DNA of 64,000 nucleotides. Source: Aurifilum marmelostoma (lineage: Eukaryota > Ascomycota > Sordariomycetes > Diaporthales > Cryphonectriaceae). Both the position numbers and the translations under genes were made by a program. Positions 46,584-58,273 of this stretch are shown here, in pieces. The stretch's first letter is position 1, and the number at the start of each line of letters is the position of its first letter. The notes under the pieces are model-generated. The model saw only the letters and a list, made by a program, of their open reading frames with translations. It had not been told where the DNA came from and did no database searches. The stretch is from the NCBI GenBank assembly GCA_027559495.1, contig JAMXSV010000007.1:1116001-1180000 (forward strand), read 5' to 3'.

Positions 46584-47528
46584 ATTGCATGTTCCTGATG
46601 AGATGGATTCCAATTAGGTTCTGACGTACACGTACAGATGTCAATTCTCGTGGCTCACTCATCCAGCTCCCATTGGGGGCCGTGAGAGGGAATCCAAAGA
46701 AAGAAACAAGGGGCATTCTTAGTAGCAGTGTGGCATTATGATTTGGTGGTTTGTGACGGCAAGGGGTGGTCGTCATATGCCGAGGAGAATCTATTCTTGT
46801 CGTCAACCTCGATCAATTACTACATCCCAGAGGATGAACCACTGGAGGAGGTGGAATGATGAAATCCCCGGTGGAAACAGTCATCGAGTCAGTCTCGTTG
46901 TGTATGGGCGGTTATATCACCCCACTACCAATGGAATATTCTCCCTGTCTCGATCATCACCAGCTGGGGACACACGCCAGCCCCTACTCAAGAGAAATAG
47001 AAGGGAAAGAAACAAGCCCTGTGATCGACGGACATTGTGAGGGGGGGGGGGGGAGAGGGGAATAAAGTACAACAACCGTCAAGCGATGGATGGATGGGTG
47101 GTGGTGCGGGATAGCAAGTACATGGTTAAAAATAGACGCACGGCAGTCCGCTGCCCCCCCCCCCCAATCCCCTGCAAAGCACATAGCACATGCAGGCAGG
47201 GGTGTTTGGGTGTGCACTGCAGATCCCCCGCTGCAGCGCGAGACGATCCTGCTCGGTGGTTGGGCAGAGAAATCTCCTCAGGCCTGGTCCGGCACCACCA
47301 ATGGTGCTAAATATGGACGGCTAAGCGCTGTCGTTGAGTGTGACACGGGAAGACGCGCCCTTTTCCCAATCCCACCTTGACGACAACCTCTCGGCGAACG
47401 AAGCAAGACTCTGGATACGATACCACTTGATACGGCGGCCATCTCTCTCAACAGAAATACGAAAACACTGCGAGAGGGTTGTTTTCAACACTGGGGATGC
47501 TCGATCCATCCGTCCGTCGATGAATGGC

Positions 47529-47552
47529 CTGCTGCTGCTGCTGCTGCTGCTG
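47529..47552. repeat. (CTG)n microsatellite
   Basis: Eight CTG units occur in the intergenic region; a small surrounding open frame would read them as leucines but has no support as a gene. Confidence 0.9.
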
Positions 47553-48536
47553 TATGCATGCCAGGGTCGTTTCGGAGTCACACGGTCTTGATATGGATGG
47601 ATGACCTTGTCGTCGACAAGACCTCAAACTCTCAAGCTTCCCTTGGATCCTCCCTGTCTGACCTTGGCATCATCATCACACGAGTGGCTGGAACCTGCCT
47701 GTTCTCGCCCCATCCACATCCTCATTCTCCCAAGGGGTTCCATCTCGAGGCATACTGTACCGTCTTATCCCATCATCCTCTCCTTTTTTTTTTTTTTGGC
47801 TTACCCCATAAAAATATCTCTCTCTCTCTCTCTATGTGTGTGTGTGTGTGTCCATGATGATCCTCCCCCCAACAATCCGTGTGATCCGTCTTCTTCTTTC
47901 ACCAGCCCCCCTGAAACCCCCCTCCACTTCCCCCCCCCCTCCCCGCCTCCTCCTATTTCGTCACATCACACATGGGTAGCTTGATCAAAAAAGAAAGGAA
48001 AAGAAGAAAAAGGTCGCAGGGTTTCTCCGAAGTTGTGGAGCATGGTGCTTGTTCTTTCTGTTGTTTCGAAATATTTCGTTTCATGTACCAAGGTGTTGTT
48101 TGTCCGCACTGCAGGGGGGAACCCGCCCCTCCCTCCTCGATACTCACTCACCCCCCCCCCCCAATCTACTTAGTATAGTTCATACATATACGCCTGTTCC
48201 CCTCTTGAGCTTTCTATCTTGTGTGTGAAGGACGCAGTGGGTTTTCCAACGCGACCAACGAATTTCCTTGAGTCTCTTTTTTTCTTGTCTTCCTAGTCCT
48301 GACGTCTCCTTCTCTTGTGCTTTGTTTCATCGCACATGTCTTTGAGAGACTAGTATATCCAAAACCTTGCCGGTCAAGATTCACTCCAATTCTTATCCTA
48401 CTTCACTTCTACTTATACACCGTATTGTCTGTTGAGTTTTACTTTTCACTGAAGCCTTAGGGTTTCTTCTTCTTCTTGCTTAGATCCCCTCTTTGCCCTG
48501 GCTTGAACCTGAACACACATCCACACAGAGACGACC

Positions 48537-50170
48537 ATGGAGCGAAAGGCAGAAATCTCGACGCCTATCGAGGCCGGTCCCTCTCTGCTGGATGCCCACA
48601 AGTTGCCATCGTACCTGGCTCCGGCACTCGACTTCGCATCCCGCCGTCTTGCCACGAAGGGCCTGCACGTCACCCTCGTCGTGGCCCGGAGAGACTACCA
48701 GCTCCCAGGCCTCGCTGCCAAGAGTGATTCCGTCAAGCCGACCTATGTTCCCGTCACCAACCTCCTGACCCTGCCATCACCACCTGACAGCCCTGCGTCC
48801 CCTGAAGATGTTGTAGCCTGTGGGCCGAGGTTCAGCACCATCAAGTCCCTGGTCGGGCGTTCCAGGTCACAAAGAGACAGGGCAGACCTCAGACAGCCAC
48901 AGCGTTTGTCCAAGAAGCAATCGCTGGTTTCCATGCTCGAGGGCCCCAGGCTGAGGCGAGCCGCAACAACCTCGGCCACTGCCTCGCATGTTGCTGCTCC
49001 GTCTCCAAGAACACCATCCACGCCGGCCACTTCCGTCATCACCACGGCCTCCTCTTCTGCATCTTCCTCCTCCTATCGCGCACGCTCGGCGGCCTCAGCA
49101 GCAGCAGCAGCAGCATCCACACAGCCGCGCGAACCAGAGATCCGCCTGCTCCACACCACGCCTCTGAGCCCGCGGGCCTACAGGCTGGTGGCCGACGCTC
49201 TGGCCCGCGCGACCAGGAAGTTCAACCTGACCACGCCGCTCACGGCGCACGAGCCGTCCGCCTACGGCATACACCCGCTGGTGCTCCACAGCTCCATCCT
49301 CCAGAACGAGAGCCTCCACTCGTGCGAGGGGCTGACGCTCCTGTCGCTCGACCACCTCTACACCTTCAAGGCCGCGCTGGCCCGCTACGCCGCCGCCCGG
49401 TCCGAGTTTGGCAGCCACTTCAGGCTCGAGGACACGGTGGACGAGCTCAGGCGATATGTCGTGTCGGCCGGCGGGAGGCGGCGCCTGCTGAGGAGCACGT
49501 TGGCCTCGGCATATGACTGGCTCGGCCCCGTCAACGAGGACGCCCTGGGCGAGGTCATGAGCATGTACTCGCGGGCCTACGGCGGCGCTACAGAGACAGG
49601 TGTGGAAGACGATCTTGTCAAGAAGGACCACCACATCCCAGCGCTGGCTGCGACCATGGCCCTCGCCAAGATCGTGAACGAGAGCACCGAGGCGGCAGAG
49701 GAGAAGAGGACCGCGGAGCCTTCTTCGTCTGAGCGCCAGCCTCGGCGTGCTGCGAGGTCAAGCAGCAGCCTGACCATCAAGACTGTTGCGTATCAGAGAC
49801 CAACACCACTGGCGGTGTTGCCCCGAGCCTCGCTCCATCTTCTGCAGAGCCCAAGCGAGTACTCTCCTACGCCGGTCGTGGCCTCGCCCGCGTCGCCCCA
49901 GAACAAGCAGCTCCTCTCGCCCATGTCTGCGCAGAACTGGATCGTCCAGGACTACTCGCCGTGGGCGGACCAGGGCATGGCAAACGTGCCGGACACTCCT
50001 CCTGCAGAGATACCGGCCAAGGAGGCCCTTGAGACCAAGGAGGAGGACGTCAACACACCGGACCCTGCTGAGAACGTTCCCATCGCAGCAGCAGTGTCAT
50101 CACAGGCAGCAGTACCAGAAACGCCTGCAAACCCACCAAAGGCCCTGCCACAGACTCCTTCAGCGCCAGT

Positions 50171-50230
<60 letters not shown>

Positions 50231-50819
50231 TTCCCCCAAGGTTCCATCCCCACGTTCCTCGCCCAAGGCCTCTCCACCCGCCCTCAGGCTCCAGACCAGC
50301 TTCCCCGCCCCCTTCAAGCCGACCTCCCAGCGCAAAAAGACCCCCATAGCACAGACACGACGGCGTACCCGCAGGGGAACATCCTTTGACATCCTGCCGC
50401 CCACGGTGCCCGTGTCGCCGGCGACCGAGAAGGACATCCGGATTGAGATTGTCATGTCCAGCTCGGACGAAGAAGAAGAAGAAGGAATAGAAGACGACGA
50501 GGGCAACCTCACCGACTTCGAGGACGCTGACCTCACGGCCAGGTCGCCCGTCAAGACACCGGGTGGATCCATGTGGCTCAACATCGACGACATCCTCGGC
50601 AGCCACGAGAGGCCACGCGGCGGCCTCCACCGTCACCAGCACAGCCGAAAGAGCTCCTCCTTGCTGTACGAGATGCCCACGCCCGCCGGCGGGGAGCGTC
50701 CTGGTCCCATGACGCCCAACGGGTATGATGACATCTCGCCCATCACCAGGGGCGAGTGGGGGTTCCTGATGGTCAGCGATCAGTTTCGGACGAGGACGGC
50801 TGCTGTGAGCTGTGTGTGA
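48537..50819 (+). CDS. Uncharacterised fungal protein with low-complexity C-terminal half
   Basis: This is a single uninterrupted frame of 760 residues. I do not recognise a named function. The N-terminal part looks folded (SLLDAHKLPSYLAPALDFAS, then VTLVVARRDYQLPG), and a second structured block at about residues 200-350 contains PREPEIRLLHTTPLSPRAYR and LTLLSLDHLYTFKAALARYA. The two blocks are separated by a Ser/Ala/Thr-rich linker. The C-terminal half is disordered and Pro/Ala/Ser-rich. A run of about 20 alanines near residues 546-566 is encoded almost purely by GCT repeats. A Glu-rich stretch and a conserved-looking MWLNIDDILGSHE motif follow. The leader is C/T-rich, and the ATG in ACGACCATGG is a good context. 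It may be a scaffold or regulatory protein, but this is a guess. Confidence 0.85.
50172..50228 (+). repeat. (GCT)19 coding microsatellite (poly-alanine)
   Basis: Nineteen exact GCT units encode alanine within the uncharacterised protein gene. Uniform codon use indicates recent slippage expansion and likely length variation between strains. Confidence 0.92.
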
Positions 50820-51716
50820 GATCCAAGGGGAAGAGAGAAGGGGGCGGGGGAAAAGGGAAATTTGGTTGTTTGTTCCATTTTTATTTCTTGGGTCTGGTTG
50901 GCTTCTCTTGCGGCTTTTGGCGCCTGGGTATGGCTACCAATCTTCTTTTTTCTTCTTTTCCTGTACAAAAACAAAAGAAATAGCGGCATGTTCATGATGT
51001 GTACGACTGCTTCGGAATTAGCAATTCAGTCCCCATATGGTGGGACCTTTTTTCTCCCTGACTTCTTTCATGCATGCCAGTGTGGTCATGTAGCTGGCTA
51101 GACTTTAGATTCTTCAGCATCTGAAACTGTTGTTGTTGGCTCGCTCTGTTTCTCCCTCTGTCCATCGCTGCGCGTTTCCTTCACATCGTTTGAGGTCCCA
51201 TCATTCTTTGGCCCGAGCAGTCTATCCCAAAATAACAATCCAGCAGAAGGCCGTGCTGCTGTAATGTGGCTATGGTGATGGCTGCTGCCGGACATGTTCC
51301 GTGCACGAACATATGTAGCCTGGCTAAGCAGTCACAGAGCCGACCACTTCTGATCACCCAGCACTTGATCTTTCTCACTATTGCTGAGGCTCATGGGTGG
51401 GTGCAAGCTTCATTGCACTTGGAGAACTGGCCGTGGTGTTGACTCAGTAGGCTTGCTAGTCCTCAATTCATGGACGAGCTGATTTGGTGTCCAGCTCCGG
51501 CCATCATGCCGTTCGGGAGAATTTACTAATGCAGCCTCGAAACTGCGCGCTCTAGACTGGCTAGCTATATGGACGGTGTCCACGATTTGCTGTCGCTTCT
51601 GCCTATATGAAGCCGTGTTGATCCAGCAGGCCATCTGCCAACGAGCAAGAAGCCTCTCCTAGCAAAGCCTAAGACGGCACCTTCAGGTCTGCAGACTGGC
51701 AAGTCGGGGATCATGA
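50820..51716. other. Convergent intergenic region
   Basis: This 0.9-kb region separates the 3' ends of the uncharacterised gene (plus) and the PRCC-family gene (minus). It is T-rich near 50870-50970. No gene is visible. Confidence 0.5.
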
Positions 51717-52968
51717 TTATCTGAAACCATATTTTGAGCCAGCCTGCTTCTGCGTAGCCCGATTCTTTGCAAAATTCTCTTCCAGTGCATCCCGCTGCGT
51801 CTGGACCTGGTTGACCAGCTGCTGCAGACTGTGCTTGCCCGGCTTGATGGCCCGCAGCGGGTTGTGCTGCTGGCTCTCCAGCGCGCCGGACGCCCGGAGC
51901 TCCTCGTTCTGGCGGTACTCCTGGTCCAGGTTGAAGTTGATGACAGACTTGGCCGTGGCTCTGCCGCCGCCGCCACCACGGCCAAATAGTTCGCGCCGGG
52001 CGACTGGATCCAGGTTAAGATCATCAGCTATCGCGTCGAGCGAGTCGGGGGCGGCGGTGTTCGAAGCTGAGAATTGTGGTTGTGCATAGTCTGCGTATTG
52101 CGACGGCTGCGAATACATCGATGACGGGTCTTCTGATAAGAACGTGCTATCGTCCTGATTGATGAACTCCGGCTCGTATGAACCGCCGTCCGGGGGTGCG
52201 GCGTCGACAGTCGGTGTGTCATCCTGAAAGGAGAATAAAGAGACCTTCTTTCTGGCAGGCGCTGCAGCCTCTGGTTCCGCTGACGACGCTACGGCTGTAG
52301 TGGCAGGCGTCCCCCCAGTGGTTGTGTTTGCTGAGGTTGTCGAAGCTTTGGGCACGGCCGAAGTCTTGACACCGTTCTTCTTCCCAGGTTTCCTCGCTAC
52401 AGAGAGCGGCTTGAACATCATCGGCTTCCCCACCAGCTTGACCTCGTCTGCCGGTTTCTGTCCATCTGGAACAGACGGCTGCGCATGTGTAGGATCTGTG
52501 GCTTTTGGTGGTGGCAGCTTCATTCCCGAGCCCCCAGAAGTATTCAGCCCGGCGAGATCTTCGATGCCCTCGTTTCCATCCCCCCCCAATAGCAGTTGTG
52601 GCTTCCCTGCTAAACGCGGCCTCCGAGCTCGTCTTCAAGTTGATCCCAACCTTTGGCGCAGACTTTCCACCACCTATCGCCGGTTTCGATATCGCCTTTG
52701 GAGGTGGCAGAAATGAACTGAAGCCACTGAATCTGCTCCCGCCAGTCTTGACTCGCTTCGCTGCGGGTTCACTCGCTGCAGCATCGTCTGCGGTGGAGGA
52801 GGCGGAGGGGAGGTTGACGAGGATCTTGCCCGGGTTCGTCTTGTCGACCAGCTTCTGGAAGGACTTCTTCGCGGGAGGAGGCGCATCAGTGGTTTTTGTG
52901 GCTGCTGTGGCGGTCGCCTGAGGGCTGTCATTGTCAGAGTCAGAGTCGGAGTAGTCTACCAAGCCCAT
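51717..52968 (-). CDS. PRCC-domain protein, one frameshift
   Basis: The PRCC family (proline-rich protein, human PRCC) comprises nuclear proteins linked to pre-mRNA splicing. The gene is intronless and starts MGLVDYSDSDSDNDS, a typical family N-terminus. The first about 127 codons are in one frame and the rest in another; removing one base from the C8 run at 52580-52587 (G8 on the coding strand) joins them and gives 416 residues. The conserved C-terminal domain contains LNLDPVARRELFG, then the Gly run, a KSVINFNLDQEYRQNEELRA segment, and ends GSKYGFR. The centre is rich in Pro, Ala, Ser and Thr. It is divergent from SIN1 over a 404-bp gap. Function in this fungus is inferred from the family only. 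Confidence 0.85.
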
Positions 52969-53372
52969 CTTTGAGGTTTTGCTCTGCAGCTGGTTGGTCG
53001 TGATGGCAGTGCAAGTATTAAGAATTAGGTTAAGTGACGAGATGGAGAACGGCAGGCAGGTTGGCAGGCACAAGAAACATACCCATCACTTGTGTTTGCA
53101 GGGGCCTTGCACCCCTGTACCCCTGGCCACCCCGCGTTGGACAGGGACCCAAGACCCACTGGCATGCCACTATGTTGGGCTCCCTTCAGTGACTGTCACA
53201 ACCCTGTTACAGCATCTCCCATTGTTCGTAGAAGGGCCTCCCCCCTCCAAGAAGTTGTTGTTCTGTCTGGACAGCAACAACCTCCAGCCCTCCCTTTCCA
53301 CACTTTATGTTCTGCTATTGGGTATGATGACCAGAGGCTGTCGTAGCCGCCTCTCTACACAGTGGTACCACA
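52969..53372. promoter_or_regulatory. Shared divergent promoter of the PRCC-family gene and SIN1
   Basis: The two start codons are 404 bp apart on opposite strands, so both core promoters lie here. I see no canonical TATA box. An open frame runs through it but has no family resemblance. Confidence 0.55.
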
Positions 53373-56007
53373 ATGTCTGTCATACAAGTTGAAGAGTACG
53401 TACACCTCCTCAATGCACCAAGGGACTGACATGTGAACGCATACTAACCATACACACACTCTCTCTCTTTCCAGTCTGGTATCGTACCAGCTCAGGGCAA
53501 GCTACCTCACCGAGGTTGCTGACGGTGTGGGCGAACGGCTGATCACACTCAACGAGAACTTCCTGAGCTCAGCTCCCTTCAAAGCCGCAGGATGGCGAGC
53601 CAATCCTTCCCTGATCAAGCGGACACACTCTCCAGAGATCCCCGCCGCCGTTCCCTCCGAATACTTCCAGGCCCCCCGCCGACTAGGCTTGACTCTCGAG
53701 GATGAGCCAGAGGAGGGCGGAATGCTCACAGGCGGGGGTAGTGATACTGTTGGTCCCGGCATTGCTACAAAAAGGAGGCGGCGTCGGGAGCAGATGGAAG
53801 AGGAGGACAGCAGCGACTTGAGCGACGACAGCGACGAGGAGACGGAAAGGGCTGCTCAGCAGATAAAATTTGCAAAGATGCCCGTCAGGAATCGTTCTGG
53901 TTCTTCGCCTCTACAGTCGTCTACCTTACGACAGGCAACATCGGCCAGTTCCCCTCGTCCCCCGCCGCGACGGGGGTCCCAGTCTGCACTGGAGACGGTC
54001 AAGGAGCGTGCGAGACGTGATACTGTGACCAGCAGTGAGATATCTTCCGAGAACGAGCTGGAGCCTGGCGGTGGCTTTCAGAGGCATAGGGATGCCGCCC
54101 GCGCGGCGGCAAAGGCTGTGCGCATACAGACCAACCTGAACAAGTCGGAGCCTGCTGTAGGCGTCAACAGACAGCACAGCGATCTTCTCGAGGAGGAAGA
54201 GGAAGAAGACTCGGATGCATCCGACATGTCGTCAGCGTTCAACGAGAGCATCGAGTCCACAACCATGCTGGCTGGAGACTTGGAGAAGCCACCCCTGGCA
54301 AACATGTCACCCTCGCACCAGCTTGTCGGAACGCCACCGCGGGAGTTCAGGCGGCAGTCGACCATCCGGAGATCGCATATGCCACCTCCTACCCAGGTCA
54401 TGGGTGGTGATCTCCCTCCACGAAGGCCGACAAGCACTATCAGGCCCGTCAGCCTGATCAAGCCCAAGAGCTTGATCTCCGAGGCTCTCAACGCCAAGAA
54501 GACCAAGCCGGCCACACCGTTCGAGGGCTTTGCGGCACTCTCCGGAAAGGGCGAGGCCAGTCCGCTCATGATCCGCATCTACAGCCCCTTCTCAAAGCAG
54601 CCATACAAGCCATTCGAAGTGCTCATCCGCAGAATCACGCGCGATGACAATGCTGCGGACCGACCCGTCAACGTGGCCGACCTCATCGGTCTTGCTCTCT
54701 GGAGATACAACGAGGAGAAGTGTGAGCCGCCTCTCCCCAACGACAAGCTCAACCTGAACTGGTGGACGCTCCGGATGGTGGAGGAGGGCGGTGAGGTGGA
54801 CGACGACTTCCCTCCCCTGGAGCGCACCAAGCCACTCTCGCAGTTCGTCACCACGTCCAACAACAAAAACGAGGGCGCGCGGCCGACAGCCGCCATGCCT
54901 AGGATCGGCAGAGGCAGGGCCAATACCAAGATCTACGACGACTTTGCCCTAGTTCCAGCCTCGCCCTCCGGATTCGAGGCCAATAAGCTGTTGACTCCAC
55001 AGTTCTCAGAAGAGGTCGCTGCAGAGACACCCAGCGAAGAGGATCCCCCCTCACCCCAACACGGCGGTGCTGGATGCCGCAACGGCACCACCACCGCTGG
55101 CTTCGAGCACGGGGCGTCACAATCCTGTGCTCAACACGGTGTACCGACCTGGTGCAAACATGCTTGACGCGCCACGGCCACAGGTCACCACCAACAACAC
55201 CTCACGAGGCCAGCACAAGTTCCTGCGTATTCACATCCAGACGCCGGAGGCTCCTCCGGGACAGATGGTGACGGTGGACGTGACGACGGACATGTACATC
55301 GAGGAGGTGCTGGAGCTTGTCTGCCGCAAGCGCAACCTCGACAAGAACTTCCATATCCTCAAGATTCCCAACTCCGGCGCAGTGGCCCTGCTGGACCGGC
55401 CCGTGTCGGCCATCGGTGCCATGCAGGATCTCGAGCTGCACAAGAGGCGCTTTGGTGACCCAACACTCAGCCAGTCCCCCGTTGGGCACTCGCCCGCGGC
55501 ACGACTGCTGTTCTCTGAGATGGGCGTGGTCGGGAAGAAGGCCTCCAAGACCAAGGGCATTCACCCCCTGGCCAAGGAGGCGATGGCGCAGGAGGAGCTG
55601 AACAGAAACACAAACTACAGGCGATACATTGTGTGGCGCAAACAGACCATGCGATTCGCGGGCCTGAACGAGCGCCTGTTTGTCATTGATGGCGAGTACA
55701 TCCACATCATCCCATCGTCCAACGGGAAAGCCGTAACGGACAGCAGCAGCAAGACTACGACGGTGCACTTTAGCAACGTCATCGGGTGCAAACTGTCGAG
55801 ACGGCACCCTTCACAGTTCAAGGCACGTTGCAACTTCTCCATCACCTCAAAGTCTCAAATGCATTCTTCTCCTCTAACACATATCTTCTTTAGTTTGTCA
55901 TCTACCGGGAAAACGAGTCCAAGAGATACGACTTTGAGGCAAAGAACTCGGACGAGGCTGCTGATATTGTGACGACGGTGAAGAAAGGCATTCCACCCAA
56001 CCAGTGA
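53373..56007 (+). CDS. SIN1: TORC2 subunit Sin1/Avo1 (CRIM, RBD and PH domains), one frameshift
   Basis: Sin1/Avo1 recruits substrates such as AGC kinases to TORC2 at the plasma membrane. Exons are 53373-53395 (only 23 nt), 53475-55822 and 55894-56007. Intron 1 is 79 nt (GTACGT donor, TTCCAG acceptor). Intron 2 (71 nt) must start with GC (AAG/GCACGT) to keep the PH domain in frame. The N-terminus continues YQLRASYLTEVADGVGERL as in fungal Sin1. The CRIM domain spans about residues 355-465 (PLMIRIYSPFSKQPYKPFEV), a Ras-binding-like domain about 584-670 (HKFLRIHIQTPE) and a PH domain about 719-826 (NYRRYIVWRKQTMRF). One base must be dropped near 55045-55057 (C6 or C4 run) between CRIM and RBD, giving 827 residues. 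Confidence 0.92.
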
Positions 56008-57593
56008 GGAGCGATGTAAAGATAAAAGGATGACCCGATGCGGGAATCATGGCAGCGACTTCAAGTGTGGACCGCCGCATATCGTAAGAATAAGCTTTTT
56101 GGTCAAACCACGTTGTCGCAATCTTGGCGACGCGAAGAGTTCCTCGTCTGGGAACACCATGATCGCATTCAGACACACGATGCGACGGCCCAATACAGCC
56201 TTGTGTGCCTGTGACATATACCAACCCCGCGGCTCGCATAAGCACAGGACTGAAAAGATGGGTGGGTGTAGTCGCAGGGCGGGAGTTTCGATGTAACCTT
56301 CCGTCCTGCGGGCAGCAGGGTCTTCCAGAATTACTCGTCTCAGAGAAGGCCTGCCCCTCAACCAGCTTTGTTGTTTCTGCTTGTCACCGCCAGGATTGGG
56401 CAGGGCATATCGCATGCCGCCTTCGTCAGCTTAGATCGGCGGGCGAATCCATTTTGGGCAGCTCGGGGGGAAATGACGATAGTCGGTGTCCGTCCGGCGC
56501 GCCCGGACGGCCAAGGACGGCTTGAGCGGCACTCAAACTCTAAGAGGTTGAGCACCTCTACCAGCCACAGACCCACACACGCACCTGTCAGTATCGGGTA
56601 GCCAATAAACAGTATTTTGCCCCCCCCATGGTGAGAGGCAAAAGCCTCGTGTAATTGTGATAGTAGATCGGAGGTTTTGGAGGCCACAGTCCCGGTTCGT
56701 GTACGTTGGATTTGAACCTGTCTGGCACAGCGAGTACGGTGGTTGGATCCTTCAAATCCCTCATCCATTTCGTTGTTGATCATCCTGTATGTATCCCACA
56801 ATACAACGCAATAACAGCCCACCGCCCCCCTGAGTTGGTCAGTGCAGGATCAGGATTGCGCCCACGGGGACTTCCTGCGAGATACTGCCGTCAAGGCTAC
56901 TAGCCTGGTTGCTGAGCCACAGCCGTGTGTGGGAGTGTGTGTCTGGCTGCCTTGTTTGTTCCAAGGGCGCAACCCCAGATCTCACATGGTTCCCGGGACG
57001 GGATTGATGCCGACCTCTGCAGATCGCCCAACCGACCTATACTAATGACGGCAAGATATTTGGGTGTGTGTGTGTGTGTGTGTGTGTGTATGTCTGTGTT
57101 GTTTTTGTACTACTCGCAACGGCAGAAGATCCCACCGTGCATCACTTGAAACAGGCCATCCTGACAAGGGGTCCCGTCCGTCTGTCCATCCTCCCTTGCG
57201 ACATGTCACCTTCGCGGCACTTCTTCCCACGACCTTCCTCTGCATTGGCATTACCACCAGGTGGAGTCCCCTTCTCCGGTCCCATGGGATCGACATTGGG
57301 GAGAGACCCTTTTGAGGGTACAAAAAGGGTATGCGAACCCCTATCGGGACTTGGCAGAGGAGAGGTTCTTGATTTAAATAAATGCCCTTGGTTTCTCTCT
57401 CTCTCTGTGTGTGTGTCTAGAGGATAAGAAGGTCGTTCATAAATACATATACATACGTTCTCTCTTGTACATCATCTTTGTGCTTCTGGGTTATCTGGCA
57501 TAGAATAAATTCAAAAAAAAAAAATAATAATCAAAGGACCTCCCCTAAACCGAAAAAAAAAAACCACCAAAAAAAACCCCATCGTCATTCAGA
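56008..57593. other. Intergenic region between SIN1 and the Ser-rich protein gene
   Basis: This 1.6-kb region holds the SIN1 3' end and the promoter of the next gene. A GT repeat lies at 57064-57089. Near 57510-57576 the plus strand is A-rich with three A runs just before the start codon. No supported gene is seen. Confidence 0.5.
57064..57089. repeat. (GT)n microsatellite
   Basis: Thirteen GT units occur about 500 bp before the Ser-rich protein gene. Confidence 0.9.
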
Positions 57594-58273
57594 ATGCGCC
57601 CATCCACCATCCTCCTCGCCTTCGTGGCCGTGGTCTCGGTAAGTTCCGCTCACTCACTCATCACGCAGAGTCTCACTTCGCATTCGAAGCAATCTTCTCT
57701 CTCCCTCTCTTTTCATCCCTAGCTGACCTGAACTACTCCCAGGCCCAAGACTTCGCCGACGTGACAGCAACCGAGTCCGGAGACGCAAGCGGCATGCTGG
57801 AGACGGCCACAGACGACAACAGCCTCTCCTCTGCCGAGAACCGCCTCTCCTCTGCCGTGGGCGAGGCCACCTCGGCCGCCGCCTCGGTCGCGTCCGACTT
57901 CACCTCGGACCACAGCCTGAGCATAACCTCGTCCATCCGCGCCGACATCTCGAGCCGCCTGTCGGACATCAGCTCCAACATCGCCAGCGTGACCAGCGAC
58001 GCCGGCAGCCGCGCCAGCTCCATCAGCTCCGTGCTCGCCACCGCCACGGGCAGCGTCGCCAGCTCCCTCAGCTCGGAGCTCGGCGGGCTCACGAGCTCGC
58101 TCAGCGCCCGCGTCAGCTCCCTGCGCGCCTCGGGCACCGCCACTGGGCCTGCCGGGTCCGGGTCCGGGTCCGCCGCCACCGCGACGGCCACGAGCAACCC
58201 TGCGCCCGTCAGGACGGCTGCTGTGGGTATGGGTGCGCTGTTTGGTGGTGCCGCTGTCTTTGCCAACATGTAG
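57594..58273 (+). CDS. Small secreted Ser/Ala-rich protein, probable GPI-anchored wall protein
   Basis: Two exons (57594-57638, 57743-58273) join in phase 0 over a 104-nt intron with a GTAAGT donor and a CTCCCAG acceptor. A nearer CCTAG acceptor would meet a TGA at once and is rejected. The product is 191 residues. Exon 1 is almost exactly the hydrophobic signal peptide (MRPSTILLAFVAVVS, cleavage probably before or after AQ). The mature part is about half Ser and Ala, with repeating SS and VASxxSS patterns and no cysteines. Gly/Ser and Ala/Thr linkers lead to a hydrophobic C-terminal tail (VGMGALFGGAAVFANM), as expected for GPI attachment. No enzymatic motif is present. The family name is unknown to me; cell-wall location is inference. 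Confidence 0.85.

Larger units (their letters stand above)
45467..48536. other. Intergenic region with many simple repeats; leader of the next gene
   Basis: This 3.1-kb region lies between two plus-strand genes. It contains an (ATGGC)n repeat, an A16-G12 double run, (GA)n, (CTG)n, T and TC/TG runs. From about 47680 onward the plus strand is strongly C/T-rich and probably forms the promoter and leader of the gene at 48537. I see no supported coding region. Confidence 0.5.
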
